From contig CM068367.1 of the NCBI GenBank assembly GCA_034769895.1, positions 315,765,986-315,829,985 of the forward strand: a DNA stretch of 64,000 nt. The letters run 5' to 3'. A program made the position numbers and the translations under genes. The number at the start of each line of letters is the position of its first letter. The stretch's first letter is position 1. This DNA is from Magicicada septendecula (taxonomy: Eukaryota > Arthropoda > Insecta > Hemiptera > Cicadidae). Positions 45,449-56,856 of this stretch are shown here, one piece after another. The notes beneath the pieces were generated by a model. The model ran no database searches. It saw only the letters and a program-made list of their open reading frames with translations, and was not told where the DNA came from.

Positions 45449-48363
45449 CAAGGTTCTTACAGGTTTAACAAATATTTTTTCCATGACAATTCCAGGACAT
45501 TTCCATGACAAAATCTAGATTTTCAAGGACACTCGCGGCACTCAAAATACACACTCGCGACATTCAAAATACCCAAAGTCAAAGATTTAATGATAAATAG
45601 TTTTATTTCTTGCATTGTATATAATTATATACAAACCTAAGATACATCTATATCAGTCAAGCTATTTTATGTCAAAAATAAAAATATTTTTTTTATAAAA
45701 TACCCCCAACCATAAGAGGCCGGTTGAAAACAAAAGTTCAATGCACTTTACAAACTTTTCTTTTTAATTTTTGAATATAAGAATATTGCATTGAGTTTAA
45801 TGTTGAAATAGGAAACTGGTTTGGCTGACACATAACTGAAAGACTCAAGAATTACAGGAATTATTATATTCATACATAACAACTAAGATCTTTAAAAGAT
45901 AAAATGGGCAAGTCATTGAAATTTTGTTTCTGGATGGGGTATGGCCAAGGGAAAGTTTATTATTCAAAAACATCTTAATTAAAATCTTAATATCTTAAAG
46001 GTACCCTTCTTATTATTCTAGAACGACTTAACTACATCACGTTATTTTAGTCTTTAATTAAAGGAGGGAGATATCAGGCTACCGGTACTTAAATTGCTAC
46101 AGTATTGCACAACTTAACATTCTTTGGATAGCTCAATAATCTCTTTGTTTATTTTTTCAACATCAGCTGCCATTTGAGTTGTCTTTAACCTAAAAGAATT
46201 TGATTTAGCCAGCAATGTAAAGTCTTTCTTGTTTTCAGCTTTCAGTGCCACTGCATCAGCTTCTTTTGTCATTGTCTCAATGGCATTTTCAAGATCCAAC
46301 TTTCTTTTCTTCATAGACTTTAATTTTTCAGTTTTTGAAGTTCTTTTCTTGGTTTTTTCCTCTTTCTTCTTTTGGTCATCTAGATAGTTTTGATATCTCA
46401 TTCTCGCAGATCGGGCATATGACAGAAGTTCTTTGGTAATAGGAACTTCATGTAAATCAACACTTTTCAATTCATCACACACCAATCAAAGAACTACCAA
46501 ACTTTCTTCTTTGAAGTTTTCCACAACTATTTCTTTATTTAAAGAAAACCCTCGTTCAACCAAAGCCTGTCCGTGGGAGAGGGTTAAGACTATCTTAATA
46601 ACCTTCCACAAATGGGAATATTGTTTCTTAGCCCCAATGACGTCATAGTAGAAGGAATCTATCCTGTCTTTGGACTTTTCAAACTTGCTGAACTCTGTTA
46701 TTGGGCATTCTGTAAAAAGCAGCTTCAGTTCAGATAGAGCACTATCATAGTTTATTGGGAGCATAATTTTTCTTTTCTGAAGTTCTTGTAGTAATTTTGT
46801 GAAAGTTTCAATGGTTTTTGATTTATCTACTACCATTGACTTAGGTTCGAGACACCTGGCAAATCTGACGACTGGATATTTCAAGGGGTTCTTGTCTATT
46901 ACTTTCTTTACTACAGCCTTCAAAAACATTTGGCATTCCAACTTAAACACCGACACTTCTTTTTCATTGACTTTCTTTTCTTTCTAAAGCTTGCTTAAGA
47001 TTTCTCTGATGGCAAACCCTGTCTCAACTTTGTTAGAGAATTGCAGATTTTCTTTTTTATCAAAATCAACTGAACACAGAGCAAAATCAGTATTACTTTT
47101 ATCAAGAACGTCCTTCTTAACAAATAGAGACATGAGGTTGTAGAGCAATTTCAAAACATCAATAGCTTGGAAACGTAACATAGACTCATCTGTTTGATAA
47201 CCTTTCAGGTAAGGCTGCATTTGTTTGCCTACAAAAGAAAAGAAGCTAAGCTTGGCAACTACTAGAGGATCTTTAGTTGCCTCTTTTACAATCTGAAAAG
47301 ATTTTGACACCACCTCAGACCGTGGTTTGTCTTTATAAGAGTCAATAAACTTTACTACAGAAGGCCAAATTGTTATGGCTCGGTCACTCACACCTACATC
47401 CTCAACCCACCTTGTAGCACAAAATTTAAGTGGCATCAACCCAGTTTCATTGAGAGCTAAGAAATCGCTTCTCGTAGCAGGTGAATCTTTCAATATTTGC
47501 CACAATGCTCTCAAGAGGGTGGCTAAGTCCCAACCTGTATGTTCAGCTCCAACTTCAAAGGATCTGTGAAGAGTATGAATGCTACAGCTACCAATATCAA
47601 TGAGCCAGGGGTATTCAGGGTACATGGTTTCTCTATTCATAATAAGATCCTTCAATGCTTTTAAATTTACATTTGGCCCGTCCATACCTATTTGAAGCAA
47701 CTTTGCTGAATTCAATTTTTCCATGGCCCCTTGAAGAGCTTTGACTAAATCAGCGGCTTTGGCATGTCCCAGAAATTGAGAATCCAAGTATCTGCTTGTT
47801 ACTATCTGCGCTTCTTCATCCTAAGACCTGATAATATCTACTTGATCTTTTTGAATAAACTTGTTTATACTGCCGTCAAAGCACAAAGAGAAAAATTCAC
47901 ACTCAGAAATGTGTTGATACAATTTGTCTTAAAAGTACTGTGCAATCCCAAAACAAAGTAAGTATGAACACATAGTTGGTGCACATGAAAAGCTTTTGGC
48001 AATTTCACTGTCAGGAAACATTGCTGAAAAAAGGTTGTTGAGGCGATTGCAAGAATTTTTTGGTAAAAACAAATGGAAATATTTTGACAAACTAGCTTCT
48101 TTGATTCTGTTGATCACCCAACCATCCTCCCATATTTAGCACATGAACTGCTGTCAATTAACTTGTATACAAGAAAACCTAATTTTTCTGGGACGTGAGT
48201 GAAAAAACATCCTTTTCAACTCTTAGCAATAATATGAAGAAAATTCCATGACAAAAAACAAAAATCCATGACAAATCAGAAAATTCCATGACATTTCCAG
48301 GTATTCCAGGACATTTATCAAATTTCAGGTATTCCAGGTTTTCCAGGACGCGTATGAACCCTG
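45449..48363 (-). mobile_element. hAT-like DNA transposon inside the Tigger
   Basis: Ends CAAGGTTCTTAC and, inverted, CAGGGTTCATACGCG. AACAGT is duplicated (45443-45448 and 48364-48369). hAT elements normally duplicate 8 bp; six here suggests a later 2-bp loss or another superfamily. Subterminal TTCCAGGACATTTCCATGAC-like repeats occur at both ends. Confidence 0.72.
46114..48130 (-). pseudogene. hAT-like transposase, broken
   Basis: Order on the minus strand: MFPDSEIAKSFSCAP (about 48050), DSQFLGHAKAADLVKAL, IGMDGPNVNLKALKDL, IGSCSIHTLHRSFEVGA and LKFCATRWVEDVGVSDRA (47787-46984). Then after a stop comes the piece with LSHGQALVERGFSLNKE (46956-46486), a hAT-type C-terminal dimerisation-like motif, and a Lys-rich coiled-coil tail to 46114. 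It is interrupted by stops near 47820, 46984 and 46486. The family is widespread in animals as uncharacterised proteins. The hAT assignment rests on the ends and the C-terminal motif. Confidence 0.7.
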
Positions 48364-49031
48364 AACAGTGCTTGGGACCAAGTTACGCAAAAAACAATTG
48401 CTAATTGTTTTCGTAAAGGTGGTTTCTGCCACATTGAAGGTGAAGAGGAGAATAAAGCTGCTAGAGAAGTCGTACCCACTACGGATAACTGGGAAGATGT
48501 TGGACATGACGCAGGCATTCGTTACGAAGAGTTTGTAAACATGGATGAAGACTTGGCGGTGTGCGGTGAACAGACAGATGCGGAGATCGTGGCTGATGTT
48601 ATGAACAAAAGAAATGATGGTACATCTTCAGATGAAGAAGGACTTCCAGAGATACCGATTCCAATGGCTTCACAGGGATCAAATTACATTTAAGACTTGA
48701 GATGGTTTGTTGAAGGACAGCAGAACGTAAGTGACGCTATTTTCCAAGCACTTAATAAACTTGAAGAGTTTACTACAACTCAGTGTATTAACTGCAAAAA
48801 TGCAATCAAAAGTTTCTAGCTTTTTAAAAAAACTGTAAATGCTATATTTTGTACTCAAACGTATACATATGTATAAGGAAATAGTTTAATAAAATAACAT
48901 ATTGCTTTACTGAATTTTGGTTTTTGATTTGATTTTTCTACCCTTATTAAAAGTTTTCCTAATTCGAATTTTTGGATAATTCGAATTTTTTACTGGTCCC
49001 TTCAGCTTTGAATTAGCCAAGTTCTACTGTA

Positions 49032-51590
49032 AATTATTTACTAGTCTACAATTATAATACAAGACCTGATAATTATGTTCACAACTCTACCATATGATTA
49101 ATGTGGTTGCATTGTGTGTAAGTATGTTATCTGATGTTCACACCTAAACATGAAGAACATAGATGAAAATAATTAAAATTTTTCCAAATAACTTAAGGAG
49201 AGAATGATATGTCATTACCTATGGCATTGTCTGTAAGAAGATTTGAAGTTGTAAAAAGATAACTATGTTGAAATACCCTTCCTGAATACCAGATTTGGTC
49301 CCTAGTGACTCTATTCTAATGGAAAAGAAAATAACAAAAGAACACTCATAACATCGAAAGTAATATGGACAGTAGCAGCTTACAGATAATTCCAAAACAT
49401 TTTCCAAAAATGTTTCAAAGGATTCTTTAGATACTGCCTCAGTGTACAACTTTCCAAAGGGGGCTTACTTTCAAGAGAGCAATGCTGGTATCCAAAAGTA
49501 AGGTACGTAGAAACAGCAACTTTTAATATGGAGTTTTCAAACGTGATTGTCAAACATCATGTATTCGAAAAATAATTATGTTATTGAGGTATGAGACTGT
49601 TTATTAAGAACAAGATTGTTTATTAATTGAGATTGTTAATTCATTTTTAATTTCATGCAATTGACACCTTCAAGACTATATGACAGTAGCTGCCATATAA
49701 CATTTAAACTAACTGAGACAAAGAAATATTCTTTGTCTGACTGTATTGTTATATTTTTTACATTATACTTAATTTTTGTAACTATTATCAATGTAATGAA
49801 GCTGTTACCATCTTACCACTACAACCAACCTGTTACAATATATTGATATTTTGACTAAATTTTGTTAGGCGTATGTGTGTATTTTATTTTTTAGTTTATG
49901 TAGAACATTTTTTGCCCATGATACATTATAGTATGATAAATTGTAAATAGAGTACGTGCTTGGTCCACTTGGATGCCACAGAGAATTTCTTGTATTGTTT
50001 TATTTATTTGATGTACACTGAGCTGGTGCTATTTTATTAACACAAATTTTTATATAGCACAAAAATATAGTTTCAGACATGTGATTCAGATTGAGGCCCA
50101 AAACTGCAACTATTCGCGCCCAGCTATTTACAAGCTTCTTTTTTTGTTTTGTCTATGTTTTAATAAATTGATTTAAATACGGAATTCAAAAACTCTTTAA
50201 CCTTCCAATTTTACATTTAGTGTTTCTTTTGTACTATAAAACCACATAAAAAGTATATGTATGCAAACACACCAAAAAATAAATAATTTTCATTTGGTGA
50301 GTAGGAGCTTGGTGGCGATCCTTAATATATGGATTAATATTATGTTATAATAAAACTATAAAACAGAACCATATACCCAGTGCATGTTTGGGTTGGATCT
50401 GCATTGTACAATAAATAAAACACAACACAGCCAACACAAACATTAAACTGAAATGTGAAGTCGTCTATGGAGCTTATAAATGACACCAATTAATGAAAAG
50501 TTCTACCATTATCTATATACACAAGGAATATGAAATGTATAAAAAGTGTATGTAATGAACAACTGAATGCTACTGTTTCATACAGTTTATGCTCTTGTAC
50601 AAAAACTGAGCGCACATCGGGAACCAATCTACATTTATATCGATTTTGGGAACACTGCTCAGTTAGCGGAGCCTCCCTTAGAGGTGTGTGACAGGTGCAG
50701 ATGCACAAGGCCCCGCATTCACTCACTAAGAAACAACTTGCACGCATGCGCGTGCGCGCGCATGCACACACACACACAGAAATTGTACATTGTACACGCT
50801 GCATTGAGATAGATTTTAAATATGTAGTAATATAAATTATTACATGACAGAAATTATTAAAGCATACAGGAATTCATACTTAATGATTACCGTATAGCAG
50901 TTACCTGTCAGACAAAGTAACTTTTTACGTGTATAATTAGCTTTTGCAAATAATTATAATTAGAGACATTTAATCAATTATTTTATTATTATTCTTTAAG
51001 AGATTTTTCACACACAAGCATTTTTTTAGATTAAAAAAAAATATTTGAAGACTAAGTGTTATTTACTACAAACTTTGACAGCACATTTGATGAACACCTG
51101 AATTTGAATGAATAAAAATTGTTTCTGTGTTTTTCATAAATATCATTCTTACAAATACACAAACAACTGTTAATAAATAAAATACAAATAAATAAATTTT
51201 GTATCTTACATCATCTATACTTTTCTCAAACCTTAAAGTAATTGTTATTACATAACTGTATAATATAATGTAAAATTATTTTGTGTCCAGAATATTTTAT
51301 TCATAAGAAAGAGACATGACTAAAGCAGCCCAAAAACCAATGATTTTTTTTCATGTGATATAGAACTTCATATGACTAAATTTATCTGTCAGGTCTGATG
51401 TAGCATTCAATGATAGCATAGCATTCACTGTGTATAATGTAAATATTATTCAACAGTAGTGAACAATGCTGCATTTTGAATTAACTGAGAACTTCACAGT
51501 AAATTAAACTAACAAATAAGTTAAAAACCTGATAAAAAATGCAAACAAAAAACAAAGTTTAAATTTATTAACATTGTCCTAAGGCTTTCA
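49032..51590. other. no gene recognised
   Basis: AT-rich. Positions 50738-50780 are alternating purine-pyrimidine DNA (CGCATGCGCGTGCGCGCGCA then CACACA). Short open frames show no domains. Confidence 0.5.
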
Positions 51591-51657
51591 TGGCCGGTGT
51601 CAGTTGCATGATTAAACTATAAAATAGGTTAATTACCTTCTGTCAACGTTTCTTAAA

Positions 51658-51714
51658 ATCCTTTTCGGGATAACTCGAGTTTCGACACCAACTGGTGTCA
51701 TCATCAGATCGGAT
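51658..51714 (-). ncRNA. hammerhead ribozyme in the left Penelope repeat
   Basis: Inverse copy of the motif at 53692-53748, with the same core and stems. Confidence 0.8.
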
Positions 51715-51896
51715 ATGAATTAGGTCAAAACATTATTGATGTATATACATCTCGTCAGATATTAAAAAATTAAAAACAACACATACATTACACAAATAAT
51801 AAATAAACTATATAACAACAAAACAACAATACAACAGTGAAATATAAAAACACGCGGCCGCAAACGAACCTGTACAGGAACGCCCCCACGGTAAGA

Positions 51897-53500
51897 CTAA
51901 TCAATGCCGGTTTGACCTTGGTTCAATTTTATCGATCTGATATAGCCAATATCTCGTTCTATATGATCGATTCTATTAAATAAAATATTGTTTGTATGTA
52001 TTGCTTTTTCATTTAGGACACGATTGTGATCCTCCTTTATGGCTTTATATATCTCGAACCTTTCAAGGGTGTCCAGCTTTAGTGACTTTTTACATTTATG
52101 TAGGATATCTAAATTATCATTAATACTCTTTATATTATGGTCATATAAGCTTAAATGTTCTGCAAATGTAGATCTTCTTACATTTGACTTGGAGCTTGGG
52201 ATATGTTCTTTATAGCGTAATTTGAAGGAACGACCTGTTTGTCCTATATAGAACTGTGTGCAATCAGAACAATTAAGTCTATATACACCAGTACCGTCAA
52301 ATATATCGGAGGGTATATTTTTGTTAGTAAATGTAAGTTTTTTCTCAAGTTTATTACTCGCCTTTGAGGCCAAAGTAATATTATGCTTTTTTAATTGGTT
52401 TTTTAAAATATGGTATAGAATTTCACCATATTCTATTGCAATGTATTTGTTTACGTTTTCTTTGGATACATCAATATTTATTGGTTTATTTTGTTTTTTA
52501 TTAATTATTCTATCTACTATATGACTTTTGTATCCATTGGCTAATGCTATGTGTTTGATAATGTTTAGTTCATTGTTGTAATCATCCGTAGATAGGGGCA
52601 ATGCCATTTTATGTGAAATAGGGTGATACGATGAGGCGTGAATAGCATGATCTGTGATTGTTGGTTTTCTGTAAATTTTATAGTTAATTTTATTATTTAT
52701 TTTAGTTAAAGTTAAATCTAAAAAATTAATTTTATTATTCATTTCCGTCTCTAATGTGAATTGCAAATTATTTGTAATAGTATTCATATATTTTTTAAGC
52801 ATTTCTAATTGCCTGCAATTGCCATTGTAAATCATTATTGTGTCATCCACATATCGTCGGTAAAATAAAATTTTTGTATAATGTTTGTTTTTAGTCGATA
52901 AAATTTCATTTGTTTCAATATGATTTAGGTAAATTTCCGCCAGGATGCCTGACAATGGGGATCCCATAGCTAAACCATCCCGTTGTAAATAATATTTGTT
53001 GTCGAAAGTGAAATAATTTTGTTCTAATATTACTTTTGTCAAATTGATTAACTCATCAACTGTTTCATGATTTAATGTGGATTTAGATAGTAATAAATTT
53101 TTAGCTATTTCTTACGTTTCGGTAATAGGTATGTTCGTGTATAGATTTACTATGTCGAATGAGGCGAGAGTGTGTCTCGGCTCGATTGTAATAGTTTTTG
53201 TAAGTTCGACCAGTTCTAAACTGTTTTTCAAGCTATAATTTTTATTGAATGTTATGTGTTGTCTAAAAATTTTTTTGAGTTTTTTGGCAATTTTATATGA
53301 AGGTGCAGACATAAAATTAACTAAAGGACGGACAGGCATATTATTTTTATGTATTTTAGGAAGGCCCTTAAGTCTAGGGGCCTTGGGATCTATCATTTTT
53401 AGGTATTTTTTCTCATCGTTCGTTATGACGTTTATTCAATATTGATTTCACTTTATTGTTAAATGTAAGAGTGGGATCGCTATGAATCTCAATAATGTTA
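51897..53500 (-). pseudogene. Penelope-like reverse transcriptase with GIY-YIG endonuclease
   Basis: RT related to telomerase plus a C-terminal GIY-YIG nuclease, acting on its own RNA in the nucleus. Reading from about 53500: IIEIHSDPTL (N-terminal fragment), a frame shift near 53415, PRLKGLPKIHK, RPLVNF, FDIVNLYTNIP (first catalytic Asp), an in-frame TAA near 53112. Then come GLAMGSPLSGILAEIYL, RRYVDDTIM (catalytic Asp pair), INFLDLTLTK and the GIY-YIG part GVYRLNCSDCTQFYIGQTGR to the stop at 51897. The 381-residue second piece is intact. The single stop, frame shift and missing N-terminus make it non-functional as it stands. Confidence 0.87.
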
Positions 53501-53691
53501 TTGTTTTTAATGATTAGTCTTACCGTGGGGGCGTTCCTGTACAGGTTCGTTTGCGGCCGCGTGTTTTTATATTTCATTGTTGTATTGTTGTTATATAGTT
53601 TATTTATTATTTGTGTAATGTATGTGTTGTTTTTAATTTTTTAATATCTGACGAGATGTATATACATCAATAATGTTTTGACCTAATTCAT

Positions 53692-53748
53692 ATCCGATCT
53701 GATGATGACACCAGTTGGTGTCGAAACTCGAGTTATCCCGAAAAGGAT
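53692..53748 (+). ncRNA. hammerhead ribozyme in the right Penelope repeat
   Basis: CTGATGA (53699-53705), one T, stem II GACACC/GGTGTC with AGTT loop, GAAA (53723-53726). Stem III is the palindrome AACTCGAGTT, with predicted cleavage after T53734. Stem I pairs GAT with ATC and, beyond a 3'-side bulge, ATCC with GGAT. Hammerheads in Penelope terminal repeats are established knowledge. Confidence 0.82.
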
Positions 53749-53869
53749 TTTAAGAAACGTTGACAGAAGGTAATTAACCTATTTTATAGTCTTAATCGTT
53801 TCTGGAGGCAAGAAAAATGTTTAAATTAGTATGATTAAAGTTATCCAGGTTGTTTGGCTGTGGTCCATT

Positions 53870-53925
53870 TATTGCCAAACCAAACGTTTCAACAGCTCCA
53901 ATGGCTGCCATCATCAGTGGAATTT
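53870..53925 (-). ncRNA. hammerhead-like motif, left arm
   Basis: On the minus strand, CTGATGA (53917-53911), stem II GGCAGC/GCTGTT, GAAA (53890-53887), then ACGT as a two-pair stem III. The core is complete. Confidence 0.6.
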
Positions 53926-54235
53926 AAAAAAATCCTGAACGTAAGGTGTTCACGTCAGGGCCACAGTACTGTGGTATAGGCTGAAGATGTAAAAAAATGA
54001 CATCATCAGCCAATCCGAATAGTGCCCAGGTAGAAACTGCACCAAGAGCCAATCACAATAAAGATGGCATAGCTCGCACCACACTATGTCATAGGTACTC
54101 AACAATTGTTTTCCCTGGAGTACTGTGGTGAAGGCTAATGATTTCCCGCGATGCCACCTGTGCTAATTGTTTACTAATAGCCTATACCACAATACTGTGG
54201 GCCTGACCTGAACACCCTACGTTCAGGATTTTATA

Positions 54236-54290
54236 AAATTCCACTGATGATGGCAGCCATTGGAGCTGTTGAAATGTTTGGTTTAAATTT
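54236..54290 (+). ncRNA. hammerhead-like motif, right arm
   Basis: CTGATGA (54244-54250), stem II GGCAGC with GCTGTT (two G-T pairs) and a 7-nt loop, GAAA (54271-54274). CCA and TGG can form the start of stem I. Stem III has a mismatch compared with the left arm, so activity is doubtful. Confidence 0.55.
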
Positions 54291-54299
54291 ATTGTTTGA

Positions 54300-55578
54300 T
54301 AAATGTGACTGCGTTTGCGTGCGCATGCATTTATTTTTCGTATAAATATATCAGTCTTCAACATACTACAAGTAATAAAATATTTTGTTGTTGTTTTATT
54401 TAAATAGTAACAAAATATATTGTTCCTATGTGTGTGTGTGTGTGTGTACTACCTGTATGTAGCGACACAATAACCATAATTTTATTTTTCACTCATGAAG
54501 TAATTGATCACTTAATGCTATCACAATAAAATGATTTAACATTGTCTACTCACATATTGAAATACACAATGACTTTATAAAACCCTTATCAGTTACTATA
54601 GCTAACTACTGACTTGTGGTGTTTTACTTGCAGTTTTCTTATTATCTATTCAGCTTGTACATTATTTTATAATATATAAAATTGTACATCAAATTGTTCT
54701 GGATGTCATGGAAAATTAATGTGAATTTGAACACGCTTATGTGCTGCTAAAATTCCCATGATTCTAACCACCGCAAGCCATACATTGTGCTATTGGGATC
54801 AGATGCTGATGGACCAGTCATTCCATATGCCAGTGGTGAAAATAAATAAAAGCTGAAAACATAATCTGAATTCTTATAAGAACAAAAACAATTAATTTAA
54901 AATGAACTTAAATTTTATATTTTAAAATATTTTGTTATTTTATAACTGCACAGTCCAATTCACTAAATTAAAATGTACAAAATCTATACTTGACAGTTAC
55001 ATGGGTGTAATCTCAACATTCCTATTCACAGACTATAAGACGTACTTTACTTTTATGAGCTATTTCTGATTTATCCTCCTTTTTTGTTTAGACTTAATTT
55101 TGTTTTACTTAATTATTCTGTTGTTCTGTAGAATGTATTATAATGATAAAAAATTATGAAGCAGAATGTACAAAATGAATGCCAATCAAGTGTAAAAAGA
55201 TACTAGATATCCTGCAATTTGAGAGGCAAACTTGTTCAGGGCATCGAATCATGTTTCATGTCATGTGAGGTTAGGTGGGATTGTGTGTGTGACTTGGCAG
55301 GAAATCCGATATCTGCAAAAACTATATTTTACATAAAATGTGCAAAACTGGGCAATTTAATATAAGAACAAAATCTACTGTAGGGCAGTACATAATTTTT
55401 TGCATCTGTAGGCAAATAGGAGAGTAATTATTTATTAATTACTCAGTTAATAATGTACAGTAAAACGTTAGAGATTAGTTACAACCATTCATTTGTTTGA
55501 GCATGAATATGTTAATAACTGCATACTGCAGATAAATGAGATTCATTTCAAGATTGTAGAAGGTTTTTTGGGTTCAAC
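54300..55578. other. no gene recognised; short (TG)n
   Basis: AT-rich. A TG repeat lies at 54429-54447. No domain found in any frame. Confidence 0.5.
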
Positions 55579-55582
55579 ACTG

Positions 55583-56631
55583 TGTAACGGTATTGACCTT
55601 TTACCATTTATACAAAATAATACAATAATAATACTACTAAAACTCACTGCTGCCAGAATTTTACTTACCGTCATAATCCCATTAAACTTACCTTATTAAA
55701 CTGCCCAGGTCACCACGATATTTTATGGTTTAATATCGAAACCTTTACACTCTTGCCCTTACAAAAATTAAAATAATCCCACTATCTGACCACCCTTAAA
55801 CTCAGAAAATCCCACAGAACGTTAGACGAGGTTTTCAGCACAGAATAGGAAATGGTTATGGCATAATAACTTACTCTACCACATGTTTTATATTAAACCA
55901 AATATTATTTTATTCACAATACCATATTCCCTTCTTTCTCAACAATTAGAAACACACCTATTTAACCAAAATTCTTTGAACAACTACTTTTAGCTAGGAA
56001 CCAGTACTTTGATTAAGTATTGCTCCCCTTTTCCCTCGCATACGCTCTCTCACTCTTTACAACTGCTACATACACTTTTTATCCCCCTTTTACTAAGCGC
56101 TTTACTGTTTTAAAATTCAAAAACTTACTGGCCAATGTATTCACTGTACTTAACTTTTCTCGCTATTCCACTTATTCTGCCATCTTCCCGTGCACTTTCA
56201 CTTAAACCACACTTACCCTGTCCTAATTACTTTACTTTAAGAATTCATCGTATATCACGTTCACTGTTTCTTTATAGTATTCTTCATTGAAGTCTCAATA
56301 TGTTTCGGTAGGTCTAGGCTACACTTTCCGCTTCGAACTACCGAAATTTCTGACACCACTGATATAAAGTTTAACTTATAGATGACTGTTCTCTGCTACT
56401 GTCTGATGCAAAACTGGGGTGACAATGTGTTTTTCTGTGATTCACAAAGAGACTGAGCTGGCAAGCTGTTGCGTAATACGTCTGGCTGAGCAGACTCAGA
56501 CATAAACAGTCTGCAATAACATTGTATGTGTGGCTGGTTACAATGGGGTTCCACAAAGGTGAATACTGGCTACTTTGGGATTACAATTGATTTAAATTAT
56601 TATCTTTAACACCCAATTCTGTACCGTTACA
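55583..56631 (-). repeat. 3' LTR of element D
   Basis: Same length as 59799-60847 and nearly the same sequence. A related LTR stands alone at 38034-39229. Confidence 0.92.
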
Positions 56632-56680
56632 ATACCCCCCCAATGAGAGGTTTTATCCCGAAGCATAAAAACTCTCATTG
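56632..56680 (-). promoter_or_regulatory. hairpin and polypurine tract of element D
   Basis: On the minus strand CAATGAGAG pairs with CTCTCATTG (56680-56672 with 56649-56641) around an inner TTTTAT/ATAAAA stem with a GCTTCGGG loop. Seven G residues and the LTR start TGTAACGG follow. Confidence 0.68.
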
Positions 56681-56688
56681 CTTAAAAC

Positions 56689-56856
56689 CTAAGAGGATCA
56701 GTGAAGATATGGCGCCGCAACCCCCCTTAGTTCTTGCTAAAATCATGGGTACTTACCCCCCTAGTCCTGTGGCTGCACCCATCCGACCTTACTGGACTTC
56801 TCTACTCGAGATCCCAACACCATAAAATCAGATACGCACCCACCACAGTATCACCT
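56689..56856 (-). other. conserved exon-like block and short intron of element D
   Basis: Minus strand: acceptor GTCAG (56855), block 56854-56757 (98 nt, shorter than in elements 1 and C), donor GTAAGT (from 56756), 68-nt intron containing AAGGGGGGTTGCGGCG, acceptor CCTCTTAG (56690-56689). The block keeps TATGGTGTTGGGATCTCGAG and AGAAGTCCAGTAAGGTC but has one extra base between them. Confidence 0.5.

Larger units (their letters stand above)
44388..48820 (+). pseudogene. Tigger transposase (pogo group), split and broken
   Basis: Cut-and-paste transposase. From ATG 44388: psq-type helix-turn-helix (TFAEKVAVIREVEKGQKKKS, then IAKEFGIPPNTLSTYLKNK), a CENP-B HTH with GWLDGFKERNG, and the DDE domain with FNIDETGLFF. 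A frame shift near 45205 precedes FIDNCTAHN (second Asp) and DQGVIKNF (third Asp), followed at once by TAG near 45340. The gene is cut at 45448 by the hAT-like insertion and resumes at 48364 with the conserved C-terminal part and GGFCH; a stop near 48691 and a continuation to about 48820 complete it. The start was chosen because it gives the full N-terminal HTH. Confidence 0.85.
43838..49029 (+). mobile_element. Tigger element, interrupted by a hAT-like element
   Basis: Terminal inverted repeats CAGTAGAACTTGGCTAATT at both ends, flanked by TA (43836-43837 and 49030-49031). AATTCGAA motifs repeat inside the ends. About 2.27 kb when the inner insertion is discounted. Confidence 0.87.
51600..53790 (-). 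mobile_element. Penelope-like element with inverted terminal repeats
   Basis: Inverted repeats of roughly 270-290 bp flank one coding region: 51618-51900 and 53518-53783 are almost perfect inverse copies, each containing GCGGCCGC and a hammerhead ribozyme. To the left, about 51570-51617 carries extra sequence with CTAAGGCTTTCATGGCCGGTG not present on the right. The coding part lacks the N-terminal portion of RT, so the element is 5' truncated. Confidence 0.83.
53870..54290. mobile_element. second Penelope-type foldback with hammerhead arms
   Basis: 53876-53985 and 54177-54290 are inverse copies with a few differences; the spacer of about 190 bp is unique. Each arm holds CTGATGA-T-GGCAGC...GCTGTT-GAAA. 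It lies about 90 bp from the Penelope element above, in a different family (other stem sequences). No RT. Confidence 0.65.
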
